Positions 1-7,475 of a DNA stretch of 44,511 bases are shown piece after piece. Positions within the stretch are counted from its first letter, which is position 1. Every line of letters begins with the position of its first letter. The notes beneath the pieces were generated by a model. That model did no database searches. It had not been told where the DNA came from and was given only the letters and a program-made list of their open reading frames with translations. Origin of the DNA: Bacteriovoracaceae bacterium (GTDB lineage Bacteria > Bdellovibrionota > Bacteriovoracia > Bacteriovoracales > Bacteriovoracaceae); NCBI GenBank assembly GCA_023954635.1, contig JAGSHI010000013.1:1-44511 (forward strand), read 5' to 3'. A program made the translations under genes and the position numbers.

Positions 1-1082
1 TCTCTTTTTTCTTGAGTATTTAAAATAAAGGACCTTTGAATATATCTATTCTTAATAAGAGCTTCTCTATAGGGCAGACCTAAGTTTTCGGCCAATGAAA
101 TAGACGCTGTTCGACTTGTATCGGGAACAGGACAGACGACTTCAGGTGAAATTTCACCTTGCTGAATTAAATGCCTTGCTTTTTTTGCAAGCACTTTACC
201 TAAGTTCAGTCTTGCATTGTATACGTTAACATTTTCAAATTGTGATTCTGCACCTGAAAAATAAATCCACTCGAACATACAGGGCGCTTTCACTTTTGCC
301 TTAGTTGATTCAATGACCTTTGAAAAAATTTGTCCATTTTCTTTGATAAAAATAAACTCTCCTGGTTCTACATCTCTAACAAATTCATAACCAAGAAAGT
401 TCAAAGAGATAGATTCAGAGCAAAGGCACCAGGAATAACTTTCATCCTCAGAGTTAACTTTCTTTTTCCCTAGAACCAAAGGCCTTATACCGTGTGGGTC
501 TCTTATTCCGAACAGACCTTCATCGGCCATAATTCCTGTTACAGCATATCCACCTTCAAGAGTATTAAATATTTCTTCACAAGCTAGAGCACCCTTTTCA
601 GGATCAAATTTAAAAGATTGTTCATTGTTGTTTTCACCAAGCTTTTGGCACCAAAGATGTAGGAAAAGCTCAAGATCATTATTTGTTAACATTTTTAATC
701 GATGCTTATCTTGCAGGTCTCTAGTAACAGAATGATAATTGACTACATTTCCGTTATGAACCATACCAACACCAAATGGGAAACCAGTCACTAGAGGTTG
801 GAGGTCCTCTTTACCGTCTCCACCAGCTGTTGCATATCTTGTATGACCAATGGCCATATTACCTTTTAACTTTTCGAGATTTTTTTGATTAAAGACATTG
901 GCAATTAACCCTAAATCTTTTTCTTGATGAAATTTTTGATAAGCAGGATTGTAACTTAAAATTCCAGCTGCATCTTGGCCACGATGTTGAAGTGTTAATA
1001 GGCCACGGTGGGCCTCAAAAGATGCCCATGAAGGATTTTCTTCAGGGACCGAAGGACCGATGATACCAATTACACCACACAT
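1..1082 (-). CDS. purF: Amidophosphoribosyltransferase PurF, 3' end cut by window edge
   Basis: Translating the minus strand from ATG at 1082 gives a protein starting MCGVIGIIG, so Cys2 is the N-terminal nucleophile of a class II glutamine amidotransferase. Further family landmarks are LQHRGQDAAGI, IGHTRYATAG, VHNGNVVN and RDPHGIRPLVLG. About 360 codons are present; the rest of the C-terminal phosphoribosyltransferase domain lies beyond base 1. PurF transfers ammonia from glutamine to PRPP, the first committed step of de novo purine synthesis in the cytoplasm. An AAGGA ribosome binding site lies just upstream of the ATG. The gene diverges from a lipoprotein gene, and the 217-bp gap holds a perfect 9+5+9 inverted repeat at 1158-1180 that may be an operator. 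Identification is secure; the start is fixed by the required Cys2. Confidence 0.95.
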   Translation of the reverse strand, partial: MCGVIGIIGPSVPEENPSWASFEAHRGLLTLQHRGQDAAGILSYNPAYQKFHQEKDLGLIANVFNQKNLEKLKGNMAIGHTRYATAGGDGKEDLQPLVTGFPFGVGMVHNGNVVNYHSVTRDLQDKHRLKMLTNNDLELFLHLWCQKLGENNNEQSFKFDPEKGALACEEIFNTLEGGYAVTGIMADEGLFGIRDPHGIRPLVLGKKKVNSEDESYSWCLCSESISLNFLGYEFVRDVEPGEFIFIKENGQIFSKVIESTKAKVKAPCMFEWIYFSGAESQFENVNVYNARLNLGKVLAKKARHLIQQGEISPEVVCPVPDTSRTASISLAENLGLPYREALIKNRYIQRSFILNTQEKR

Positions 1083-1157
1083 AAAGCAGTTTCCTTGTTG
1101 TTTTCTATAGTTTTATACTCGAAAACTTTGGATCCTTTGGCCAGTGTTTTTTTAGAT

Positions 1158-1180
1158 AAACTTATAGTGTGTATAAGTTT
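1158..1180. promoter_or_regulatory. Perfect 9-bp inverted repeat upstream of purF
   Basis: Arms AAACTTATA (1158-1166) and TATAAGTTT (1172-1180) are exact reverse complements around the 5-nt spacer GTGTG. The site is 75-98 bp upstream of the purF start and about 120 bp upstream of the divergent lipoprotein gene. It could be an operator for a dimeric repressor or an RNA hairpin. It does not resemble the enterobacterial PurR box. Function is inferred from position only. Confidence 0.4.
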
Positions 1181-1299
1181 TACCTTATATCTAGCAAAGA
1201 CTTTTAAGCTCTCCCTAACCTATAGTATCTACACGGTTAACGCAGCACAGCTTCACTAGGCCTTATTCATATGTTCTAAAGACTTAAGGAGATTCTCCA

Positions 1300-1674
1300 A
1301 TGAAATACGCACACAAAATTTCTTACGTCATAGCAGCTCTTTTTATCCTCATTTCATGTGGCAAAAACAAAACGGACAACACAATTAATAACCAAAATCC
1401 AAATGGATATTTTGGACAATTCATGAGCACAGACCAGTCTGAAATAACAATGGAAAATGTTTCAAACCCAAGGGATGTCCTCTATGTTTATAATGATAAT
1501 TTCTATCTCCATATGACAGATCTTAGAGGGACCTACAGAGGCAATTGGAAAATGGAAGGAAATCAACTAATCTTAGGCGACTACGGAGTGGCCAGTGGAA
1601 TCAACTTTAATGGAAGTAACTGCCTTAACCTCAGCAGCAACTTTGATAATGGAATCTTCTGCCCAAGAAAATAG
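1300..1674 (+). CDS. Small putative lipoprotein, function unknown
   Basis: 124 aa with a type II signal peptide: the basic N-terminus MKYAHK, a hydrophobic stretch, then the lipobox LISC with Cys near residue 20. The mature part is Asn-rich (NKTDNTINNQNPNG), followed by a short globular segment with YVYNDNFYLHMTD and ending in FCPRK with two further cysteines. The ATG follows AAGGAG at 1286-1291 with ideal spacing. The gene diverges from purF and ends 1 bp from a convergent gene. The mature domain could be a small beta-rich fold of the lipocalin or META type, but I cannot assign it. Lipoprotein status is well supported; function is unknown. Confidence 0.75.
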   Translation: MKYAHKISYVIAALFILISCGKNKTDNTINNQNPNGYFGQFMSTDQSEITMENVSNPRDVLYVYNDNFYLHMTDLRGTYRGNWKMEGNQLILGDYGVASGINFNGSNCLNLSSNFDNGIFCPRK

Positions 1675-1675
1675 A

Positions 1676-2122
1676 TTATTCTCTTTTCATATCTAGATCA
1701 TAACTATTAATCACAGGTATATTGTGAACAGAAAGTTTTATGTGTTTTGGACCACTATCCCATTCACCTTTATTGAAAACAATAATTCCAGTAATCATAT
1801 TATTCTTATAGTTTAAAAAATATGAATCTTCTTTACTGCTTTCTTTCAAGAAGTTAATTTCTATTTTATCGATAACTTCAGTATCTTTATTTTGTTTTAG
1901 AGTTTCCCATAGGTCTGGGTCTAAAATTCGTCCAGGTATCTCATACGAAAGAATTCCTTTCTTATATTTACTAGGAATTGGAACAAAACCTTTAAGTTTA
2001 ATTTCAAAATCTATTTGCATATTTACATCTATTGAAAGCTCTCTCCAGTCAAATGAGAGGTGAAGATGTCCTCCCTTGTGTAGCTTTCCTTCAATTAGTG
2101 TAAAATTCCATTTATATGACAT
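1676..2122 (-). CDS. Hypothetical cytoplasmic protein
   Basis: 148 aa beginning MSYKWNFTLIEG, with no signal peptide or membrane segment. The sequence alternates hydrophobic and polar residues (HLHLSFDWRELSIDVNMQIDF, FLNYKNNMITGIIVF), suggesting a beta-rich fold. I do not recognise the family. The 5' end overlaps the divergent hydrolase lipoprotein gene by 7 bp, so each gene's promoter must lie within or beyond the other's 5' coding region. It converges on the small lipoprotein gene with a 1-bp gap. Codon use matches the neighbours. The AGGA upstream of the ATG supports this start. Confidence 0.6.
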   Translation of the reverse strand: MSYKWNFTLIEGKLHKGGHLHLSFDWRELSIDVNMQIDFEIKLKGFVPIPSKYKKGILSYEIPGRILDPDLWETLKQNKDTEVIDKIEINFLKESSKEDSYFLNYKNNMITGIIVFNKGEWDSGPKHIKLSVHNIPVINSYDLDMKRE

Positions 2123-3129
2123 TAAGAAATCCTAACTGGGCCCATATACTTTTAATATTTTTCTTATTATACCCCTTACTCTCATGTAATCATCAACCAT
2201 TGAGTAAAGGAGTCAAGAATAGATTAAATAGTGAAATAACATCAAAGCAAATGAAGAGCTGGAAAAATGCCTGCAATAGTACACCGTCACTAAGTTCAAT
2301 AAACAACAACACACTTTTTAAATATGATCCTAAAGAGCTAAATCAATGGTTCAGTTCATTACAAGAAAATTCAAAAGGTGTTTTTTTAATACTTCATGGC
2401 CTCAATTTGAAACCCTCCAAAATGAACAGTCTCTCACACTTCTGGAGTGCTTCTGGGTATGATGTCTTAAGGGGCACATTATCTGGACATTTTGGTTCGA
2501 AAGACGAAATGAAGGCCTTAACAAAACAAACCTGGGAAAGGGATGTAACTCATCTCATTTGCCATGCTTACCAACTCTCTATCAAAAAGAATATTCCTCT
2601 CTACTTTACAGGCTACAGTCTAGGCGCAGCCGTTGCTATAGATAAGATCAAAAACTCAAGCTTGAAAAACCCTTTTTCCAAAATGATTTTGTTGGCCCCT
2701 GCTATAAGAGTTAAATGGTTTGCTAAACTTACAAAATTTCTTTCATTTTTTTCTTCTAGAATAATGATTCCTTCAGATAATCTCCCAAACTATAGAAGTC
2801 TAAATGGTACAAGTACAGCGGCCTACAAGGCACTTCATAATATTATTGACTCTCTAGGGCCGCCCTATGAGAACCTGAATATTCCTACACAAATATTTAT
2901 AGATAAAAATGATGAATTAATTTCTATTCCAGGACTTGAAAGCATGATTGACACAGAAGAGTTAAGTAAGTGGAGTATAAAGTTTATATCTAAATCTAAA
3001 ACAACACTGAAGAAAAATCATGATCATCTTATCATTGATCCTCCAACCCTCGGCAAGGACAGTTGGAAATCCATGCTAGGCAATATGAAAAACTTCATTG
3101 AATCTCCATCCCTTGAACAAAGACATTAA
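2116..3129 (+). CDS. Alpha/beta-hydrolase lipoprotein
   Basis: 337 aa. The N-terminus is hydrophobic (ILLIFFLLYPLLSC), with the lipobox Cys at residue 24, so it is probably an anchored lipoprotein. The alpha/beta-hydrolase landmarks are the oxyanion strand FLILHG near 90-95 and the nucleophile elbow GYSLG at 166-170, with Ser168. Candidate acid Asp266 lies in FIDKNDE and candidate His302/304 in KKNHDH. This layout fits serine hydrolases of the monoglyceride lipase/esterase type acting on esters in the periplasm or outer membrane. Substrate is unknown. No other start codon lies between the ATG and the signal sequence, so the start is forced to overlap the divergent neighbour by 7 bp. Hydrolase fold is confident; substrate is not. 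Confidence 0.8.
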   Translation: MTLRNPNWAHILLIFFLLYPLLSCNHQPLSKGVKNRLNSEITSKQMKSWKNACNSTPSLSSINNNTLFKYDPKELNQWFSSLQENSKGVFLILHGLNLKPSKMNSLSHFWSASGYDVLRGTLSGHFGSKDEMKALTKQTWERDVTHLICHAYQLSIKKNIPLYFTGYSLGAAVAIDKIKNSSLKNPFSKMILLAPAIRVKWFAKLTKFLSFFSSRIMIPSDNLPNYRSLNGTSTAAYKALHNIIDSLGPPYENLNIPTQIFIDKNDELISIPGLESMIDTEELSKWSIKFISKSKTTLKKNHDHLIIDPPTLGKDSWKSMLGNMKNFIESPSLEQRH

Positions 3130-3271
3130 TGAATTATCAGTCATTCTCGGTCAAGTATGCCTAAACAATAGACGTAAAAGTATTTTACAATAAGGCAGTT
3201 GTCTGCGACCCTATTAAAGTAGTGATTGCGGAAGTAGTCAATTTTACGTTCAAAATGTGCTGATTTTCCTG

Positions 3272-3299
3272 TTGCAGCTAACTGTTCAGATCTTATGAT
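3272..3299 (+). promoter_or_regulatory. Candidate sigma70-type promoter for the HNH gene
   Basis: TTGCAG at 3272-3277 and TATGAT at 3294-3299 are separated by 16 bp. They would start a transcript near 3306, giving a leader of about 65 nt before the HNH gene. Assigned by eye; no transcript data. Confidence 0.4.
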
Positions 3300-3316
3300 A
3301 AAATATTAATGTTACG

Positions 3317-3341
3317 GAAAGTCCCTGTTTATAGGACTTTC
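3317..3341 (+). promoter_or_regulatory. Leader hairpin upstream of the HNH gene
   Basis: GAAAGTCC (3317-3324) and GGACTTTC (3334-3341) form a perfect 8-bp stem with a 9-nt loop, 30 bp before the preferred start. No T-run follows, so it is not a typical intrinsic terminator. It may stabilise or regulate the leader RNA, or be a protein-binding palindrome. Confidence 0.4.
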
Positions 3342-3370
3342 AGCGTATGACGAGAATCAAAGGAGTTCGG

Positions 3371-3880
3371 ATGAGGACGTTGCTTTTAGACAACACCTTC
3401 TTCCCGGTCAAGATCATTAGCTGGCAAAAAGCAATGATTTTACTATTAACCGGACGTGCCGAAGTTGTTGACGAATATGACGAATTTAAAATTCGATCTG
3501 TTAGCGACTCTTATAATTTGCCTAAAATTCTAAGGCTGTTCAATAAACATCGCTCTTCAAAATCAGTAAAATTTTGCAGAATGAACGTTTACTGGAGAGA
3601 CAAATTCAAATGCCAATATTGTTACAATAGATTCCCAACTAGCCATTTAACTTTTGACCACGTGATGCCTCAGAGTCGCGGAGGAGGAACTAGCTGGAAG
3701 AATGTAGTTACTTGCTGTGTAAGGTGTAACAATAAAAAAGCAAATAAAACTCCTCAAGAAGCTGGAATGAGATTACTCAAAGTTCCCATAATGCCTAAGT
3801 GGTCACCTCAGCTTTGCCTCAGGCTAAAAAAAGACGATCCAGACGAATGGACAGATTGGTTTCCTGCAAAGTCTACTTAG
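3371..3880 (+). CDS. HNH endonuclease family protein
   Basis: 169 aa from the preferred start MRTLLLDNTFFPVKII. An ATG 24 bp earlier is in frame, but AAAGGAG at 3359-3365 sits at ideal distance from 3371, and family members typically begin with this MRxLxLN-like stretch. The HNH/zinc core has a first pair CQYC, the central TFDHVMPQSRGGG with the catalytic DH, then CVRCNNKKAN. The N-terminal motif WQKAMILLLTGRAEVV is also typical of this stand-alone family, widespread in bacteria and of poorly known role. It is probably a metal-dependent DNA nuclease or nicking protein, and not in a restriction cassette here. The stop overlaps the convergent beta-barrel gene by 4 bp. Family assignment is strong; biological role is unknown. 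Confidence 0.88.
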   Translation: MRTLLLDNTFFPVKIISWQKAMILLLTGRAEVVDEYDEFKIRSVSDSYNLPKILRLFNKHRSSKSVKFCRMNVYWRDKFKCQYCYNRFPTSHLTFDHVMPQSRGGGTSWKNVVTCCVRCNNKKANKTPQEAGMRLLKVPIMPKWSPQLCLRLKKDDPDEWTDWFPAKST

Positions 3881-5097
3881 AATATATCGTAACGAAGCCC
3901 GAAAGTCGTACGTGCAGTACTCATTTCAGAGGAACCTGAATAGTAGTCATAAGTTAATTTCATCTCGCCCCATAATTTTTTATAAAAATTCACTCCTACC
4001 TGAAAACCAAATCTAGTTCCTTTTAGAGTCTCTTCTTGAGTATCTATCTCGACATCACTAGTCTGATTTAAGAGGTTAGCGAAATAGGCAGAGAAGCTAA
4101 CATTCTTTGTCAGTAGAGAAGTGTAATGATCGACTCCCGCGCCAACCCAAACTAAAGAGTAATTTCTAACTCCAAGTACGTCGGACGGATTAAGTGCAGT
4201 AGGATTCTCTGCGTATAAAGTTGTTAATGAATCCTTTGCTACAAATCCATAGAGACCTAAAGATTTCCAAAGCCCAATATGAATTCCTCCATTAAGTGCA
4301 AGATTAGAGTGTGATTCAAACGTTCTAGCTCCTCCATTATCATCACTTACCTCAAGCTCACCTTCTTTAGCATATTCAAAAGATAAATAATATCGAACCA
4401 ATTTTGAGAAAACTCTATCGTCCCTTATAAAATAAAAACCGAGCCCGACACTAGCAGTTCTGCTGTTGTCTAATGTGTCAAGGCCGTCAATCACTTCAAC
4501 ATAATTTTGAGAATACCTAAATAGAGAGAATCCAATATGATTATCTTTTGTTAAAAAGTTATCTTTTTTCTCTTTGCTAAGTTCTTTTTCCATCATTCGA
4601 ATTTCATTCAAATCATCTGAGCTGTTAGCATCAACAGTGATTTCATCAAATCCAATACCGGCCGCTGTATAGTCTGTTTTTTTCTTATTCCATGTCGTTA
4701 ATGTTTTAGACCCTTTTAACCCTTGATTTAAAAATTTCCTAATTTTATCTTCTGTGAGCAAATCGAAGTTATCAGCTGGACAGCCTCTTCTTACAATAAA
4801 GTCATTCAGATCTTTAATCTGTCGAGATCTTACGTTGACCAATTCTTGCAAGCTTTCCTTGTTCTCAGAAAGTTTTTTAATTATAGAAGTGCGGTTATAA
4901 GGAGTGTTCTTCAATAGTCGATTATTCTTTTTTAAAAGATTTATTAATCCATCCCTATTGACCAATTTTCTATTTTTTTTCAATTGAAGAGCTTCACAGC
5001 GCAACCGAATAGCTGGATCTACAACAACATCACCTTTTTGCGTTTGAGCAAAAATGCTAAAAGAATTAAAAAGTAAAAAAATTATTAAAAGCTTCAC
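3877..5097 (-). CDS. Outer-membrane beta-barrel domain protein
   Basis: 406 aa from a GTG start. A cleavable signal peptide (LLIIFLLFNSFSIFAQ) is followed by a charged helical region (about residues 35-105, rich in Lys/Arg/Asn). From about 190 to the end come alternating amphipathic strands such as FSLFRYSQNYVEVIDG and YYLSFEYAKEGELEV. The last residue is Phe (FGLRYDIF), the usual outer-membrane insertion signature. Two Cys in the N-terminal part could form a disulfide. It is likely a small barrel with a periplasmic helical domain. I cannot assign a substrate. It diverges from the AI-2E permease gene across 90 bp. The start is a GTG with no strong ribosome binding site. Barrel topology is fairly confident. 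Confidence 0.75.
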   Translation of the reverse strand: MKLLIIFLLFNSFSIFAQTQKGDVVVDPAIRLRCEALQLKKNRKLVNRDGLINLLKKNNRLLKNTPYNRTSIIKKLSENKESLQELVNVRSRQIKDLNDFIVRRGCPADNFDLLTEDKIRKFLNQGLKGSKTLTTWNKKKTDYTAAGIGFDEITVDANSSDDLNEIRMMEKELSKEKKDNFLTKDNHIGFSLFRYSQNYVEVIDGLDTLDNSRTASVGLGFYFIRDDRVFSKLVRYYLSFEYAKEGELEVSDDNGGARTFESHSNLALNGGIHIGLWKSLGLYGFVAKDSLTTLYAENPTALNPSDVLGVRNYSLVWVGAGVDHYTSLLTKNVSFSAYFANLLNQTSDVEIDTQEETLKGTRFGFQVGVNFYKKLWGEMKLTYDYYSGSSEMSTARTTFGLRYDIF

Positions 5098-5187
5098 TAC
5101 AACTATTTTAATCTGTACTTACGTTTGACACAAGAAATCATGACACTTTAGCTAGATTGTTTTGAATTCAGAGGTTAGAATTAAAAA

Positions 5188-6246
5188 ATGAAGTCATTAA
5201 CATTGCCTCAAGCGTTTTTTGCTGTCGTCTTTACTCTTTTGATTATTCTTAATTGGATTTTATTCAAATCTATCATTCACCCTCTTATCTTTGGTGCAAT
5301 TATGGCAGGTTCGTTTGCTCCACTAAACGTGAGACTCAAAAGCAAGCTAGGCGGTCGTGAACAGCTCTCATCAATATTTACATGTATTATTATTCTTCTT
5401 GTTGTCATTCTTCCATGTGTCTATATCATGCTCCAACTCTCTAAAGAGTCTATTGAGATATATCGGAGTATAAAAGACGGTCTCTCTCGAGACTCTGTGA
5501 ATAACTTTCTATTTGGGAATGGATATTTTGCAAATATCCTCTCATCGGCCACTGAATTCTTTGGAATTAAAACTTCAATGCATGAAATAGAAAGTAAAGT
5601 TTTAAGTACTGTTCAAGGAATGAGCGGCAGCCTATTTCAAATTGTTAATGGTCTTTTTAGCAACATCATTTCATTTTCTTTCAATTTTATCTTAATGCTT
5701 TTAACAACATATTCATTACTTCTAGAAGGGCACCGTTTAAAAGATTATCTTTTAAAACTTAGCCCACTTCCTGATGATCAAGAAATTATGATTTTAGAAA
5801 AGTTTAATCAAATGAATTATGTAACACTAGTTTGCAATGGTATTGGTGGTTTAATCCAAGGATTTCTGGCCGGAATTGCTTTTTGGATAGTAGGTATTGA
5901 AAATATATTTTTATGGTTTGTCTCTATGGTAATCCTAGCATTCATTCCCTTATTAGGCATAAGTGTTATAACTATCCCGGCCTGTGTATATTTAATTTTG
6001 ATAGGTAGTACAACAAAAGGAGTATTACTTTTTGTTTGGTGTACAACCATTGGGCTAGTAGTAGAAAATTGGTTCAAACCAAAATTCATCGGAAAGCGAA
6101 TACAAGTTAATTCACTTCTTGTACTTTTTTATATAATTGGTGGGATGGCCGTTTTTGGAATGGCGGGAATATTCTATGGCCCTTTAATTTGTGTAATATT
6201 CATGACTATCGTTGAGATCTATCACGATAATTACTCAGTTACCTGA
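5188..6246 (+). CDS. AI-2E family transporter (PerM-like permease)
   Basis: 352 aa with about eight hydrophobic segments. The order fits the AI-2E/PerM family: paired N-terminal helices, a soluble loop (about 100-150), then the conserved C-terminal block. That block holds GIENIFLWFVSMVILAFIPLLG, close to the family's typical FIPxxG segment, and the terminal GMAGIFYGPLICVIFMTIVEIY. Members include autoinducer exporters and Na+/H+ antiporters, so the substrate cannot be read from sequence. It sits in the inner membrane. It diverges from the beta-barrel gene and its 3' end overlaps the convergent membrane-protein gene by 12 bp. The ribosome binding site is weak (AGAGG, about 13 nt from the ATG). 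Family confident; substrate unknown. Confidence 0.88.
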   Translation: MKSLTLPQAFFAVVFTLLIILNWILFKSIIHPLIFGAIMAGSFAPLNVRLKSKLGGREQLSSIFTCIIILLVVILPCVYIMLQLSKESIEIYRSIKDGLSRDSVNNFLFGNGYFANILSSATEFFGIKTSMHEIESKVLSTVQGMSGSLFQIVNGLFSNIISFSFNFILMLLTTYSLLLEGHRLKDYLLKLSPLPDDQEIMILEKFNQMNYVTLVCNGIGGLIQGFLAGIAFWIVGIENIFLWFVSMVILAFIPLLGISVITIPACVYLILIGSTTKGVLLFVWCTTIGLVVENWFKPKFIGKRIQVNSLLVLFYIIGGMAVFGMAGIFYGPLICVIFMTIVEIYHDNYSVT

Positions 6247-6729
6247 CAAGAAATGTTGCACAACAACTGGTGAAAACTTATTCAATAAAATTGAATATTG
6301 TTCTAGCAACATACCAGCGATCCCCCAAAATGGAACGAGAGTCCACAATGTTAACCCTTCTTTAAATATTTTAAACCTACTCAATTTATAATAGTCCCAT
6401 GTATAAAAACCTAGTATTTTTAATTCAACCCACCCGTAAATTACTTCAAATCCAGTTATCGTTATCGCCCAAAAGCAAAACCGAAAAAACCAATGCCAAT
6501 CAGTCATCAGATGAAAGGTAGCTTCAAAGCCTAACGGTAATGCTATTGCATACAATGGGAACATATAAAGGCTAATAAAACCTTCTAGATACTTTTTAGG
6601 AACTCGTTTAGGTACCTCAGCTTGCATTACTCTTTCAATACCAAAAACTGAGAAAGTGACTTCCATGGTACATGCAAAAAAAACATAGAAAATTGCTTTA
6701 AAAAGAAAAATTATTAAATCTTCATTCAT
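6235..6729 (-). CDS. Multi-pass inner-membrane protein, unknown function
   Basis: 164 aa with about four transmembrane segments (near 7-28, 50-70, 80-103, 130-150). Between the last two is GFEVIYGWVELKILGFYTWDYY, followed by FWGIAGMLLEQ. The E...G...WDY pattern and the FWG-like motif faintly recall the CmpB-type membrane proteins, but the resemblance is only suggestive. AGAGGA lies upstream of the ATG. It converges on and overlaps the AI-2E gene by 12 bp and diverges from a lipoprotein gene. No enzymatic motif is visible. Confidence 0.65.
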   Translation of the reverse strand: MNEDLIIFLFKAIFYVFFACTMEVTFSVFGIERVMQAEVPKRVPKKYLEGFISLYMFPLYAIALPLGFEATFHLMTDWHWFFRFCFWAITITGFEVIYGWVELKILGFYTWDYYKLSRFKIFKEGLTLWTLVPFWGIAGMLLEQYSILLNKFSPVVVQHFLSGN

Positions 6730-6828
6730 AAATATCCTCTATCGAAACGGCAATAATCTCTGCCTCTTTTACTTTGCCATGGCCCTGATAAAATGAGAAT
6801 TAATTACTACATTAAAAGAGGACAAGCT

Positions 6829-7440
6829 ATGAAAAGAAATCGCGTATTTATGATTTTGGCTTCACTGGCCATGCTAGTAGGCTGTAAGGGAGACGGTACA
6901 AATATTTCGATTCCTGGTGTTAAAGGACCTTACCTAACACTAGAACAAAATTTTGCTAAAATTGATGCGGAGTTTGAAAACATTTCAATAGATAATGATC
7001 TCAATATGCCCCTACCAGAATTTGAAGATTCATATCTTTCTTTAAAAGATAATGGAAACGGAGGAATTAATTTTCAAGTTGGGTTAAATTGGCAAGAAAT
7101 CCTTGGAGATGATGTAGACGTAAGAGACCCTCAAACTCTTCCAGGTGGTAGAGCACTACCAGGTATTCCAACTGGTACACTACCTGGTGTTAGTTTCACA
7201 CTTACAAAATTCCATGATGTAACAATTTACGCAGGTAAAAACTTCTTTGGAGTCTTTTATCCTATGAATCTTGATGTAGACGGAAGTATTCTCACAACAA
7301 GATACTATTTAGGGAAAAAGGCCGTCGGGACTCTTTCTTTGGTAGGCAAAGATTCTTCTGGTGAGAACTCAGGCTTTCTCCTCCTGCTCGCCATCGACAA
7401 GAAAACAAAGAGATACCTTAAACGTAAATACTTAAAGTAA
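6829..7440 (+). CDS. Putative lipoprotein, function unknown
   Basis: 203 aa from the preferred ATG at 6829, which follows AAGAGGA (6816-6822). An ATG 36 bp upstream is in frame but would put a polar stretch before the signal peptide. The type II signal is MKRNRVFMILASLAMLVGC, with the lipobox Cys near residue 19. The mature region carries a Pro/Gly-rich loop with the near-repeat LPGGRALPGIPTGTLPGV, flanked by likely beta strands. It ends with a basic tail KKTKRYLKRKYLK. No known domain recognised. A hairpin with a short T-tract follows immediately and probably ends the transcript. Confidence 0.7.
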   Translation: MKRNRVFMILASLAMLVGCKGDGTNISIPGVKGPYLTLEQNFAKIDAEFENISIDNDLNMPLPEFEDSYLSLKDNGNGGINFQVGLNWQEILGDDVDVRDPQTLPGGRALPGIPTGTLPGVSFTLTKFHDVTIYAGKNFFGVFYPMNLDVDGSILTTRYYLGKKAVGTLSLVGKDSSGENSGFLLLLAIDKKTKRYLKRKYLK

Positions 7441-7443
7441 TTT

Positions 7444-7475
7444 AAAGGGCCCTATCAGTTATGGTAGGGTCTTTT
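7444..7475 (+). terminator. Intrinsic terminator after the lipoprotein gene
   Basis: AAAGGGCCCTATC (7444-7456) pairs with GGTAGGGTCTTTT (7463-7475) with three or four G-T wobbles around a six-base loop, ending in a T-tract. It overlaps the stop codon of the convergent PilZ gene, so it could also affect that transcript's 3' end. Confidence 0.7.

Noticed and set aside
5817-6089. Open frame of 90 codons on the minus strand
   Set aside because: It lies wholly inside the AI-2E transporter gene, with no ribosome binding site and no recognisable protein; a shadow frame.
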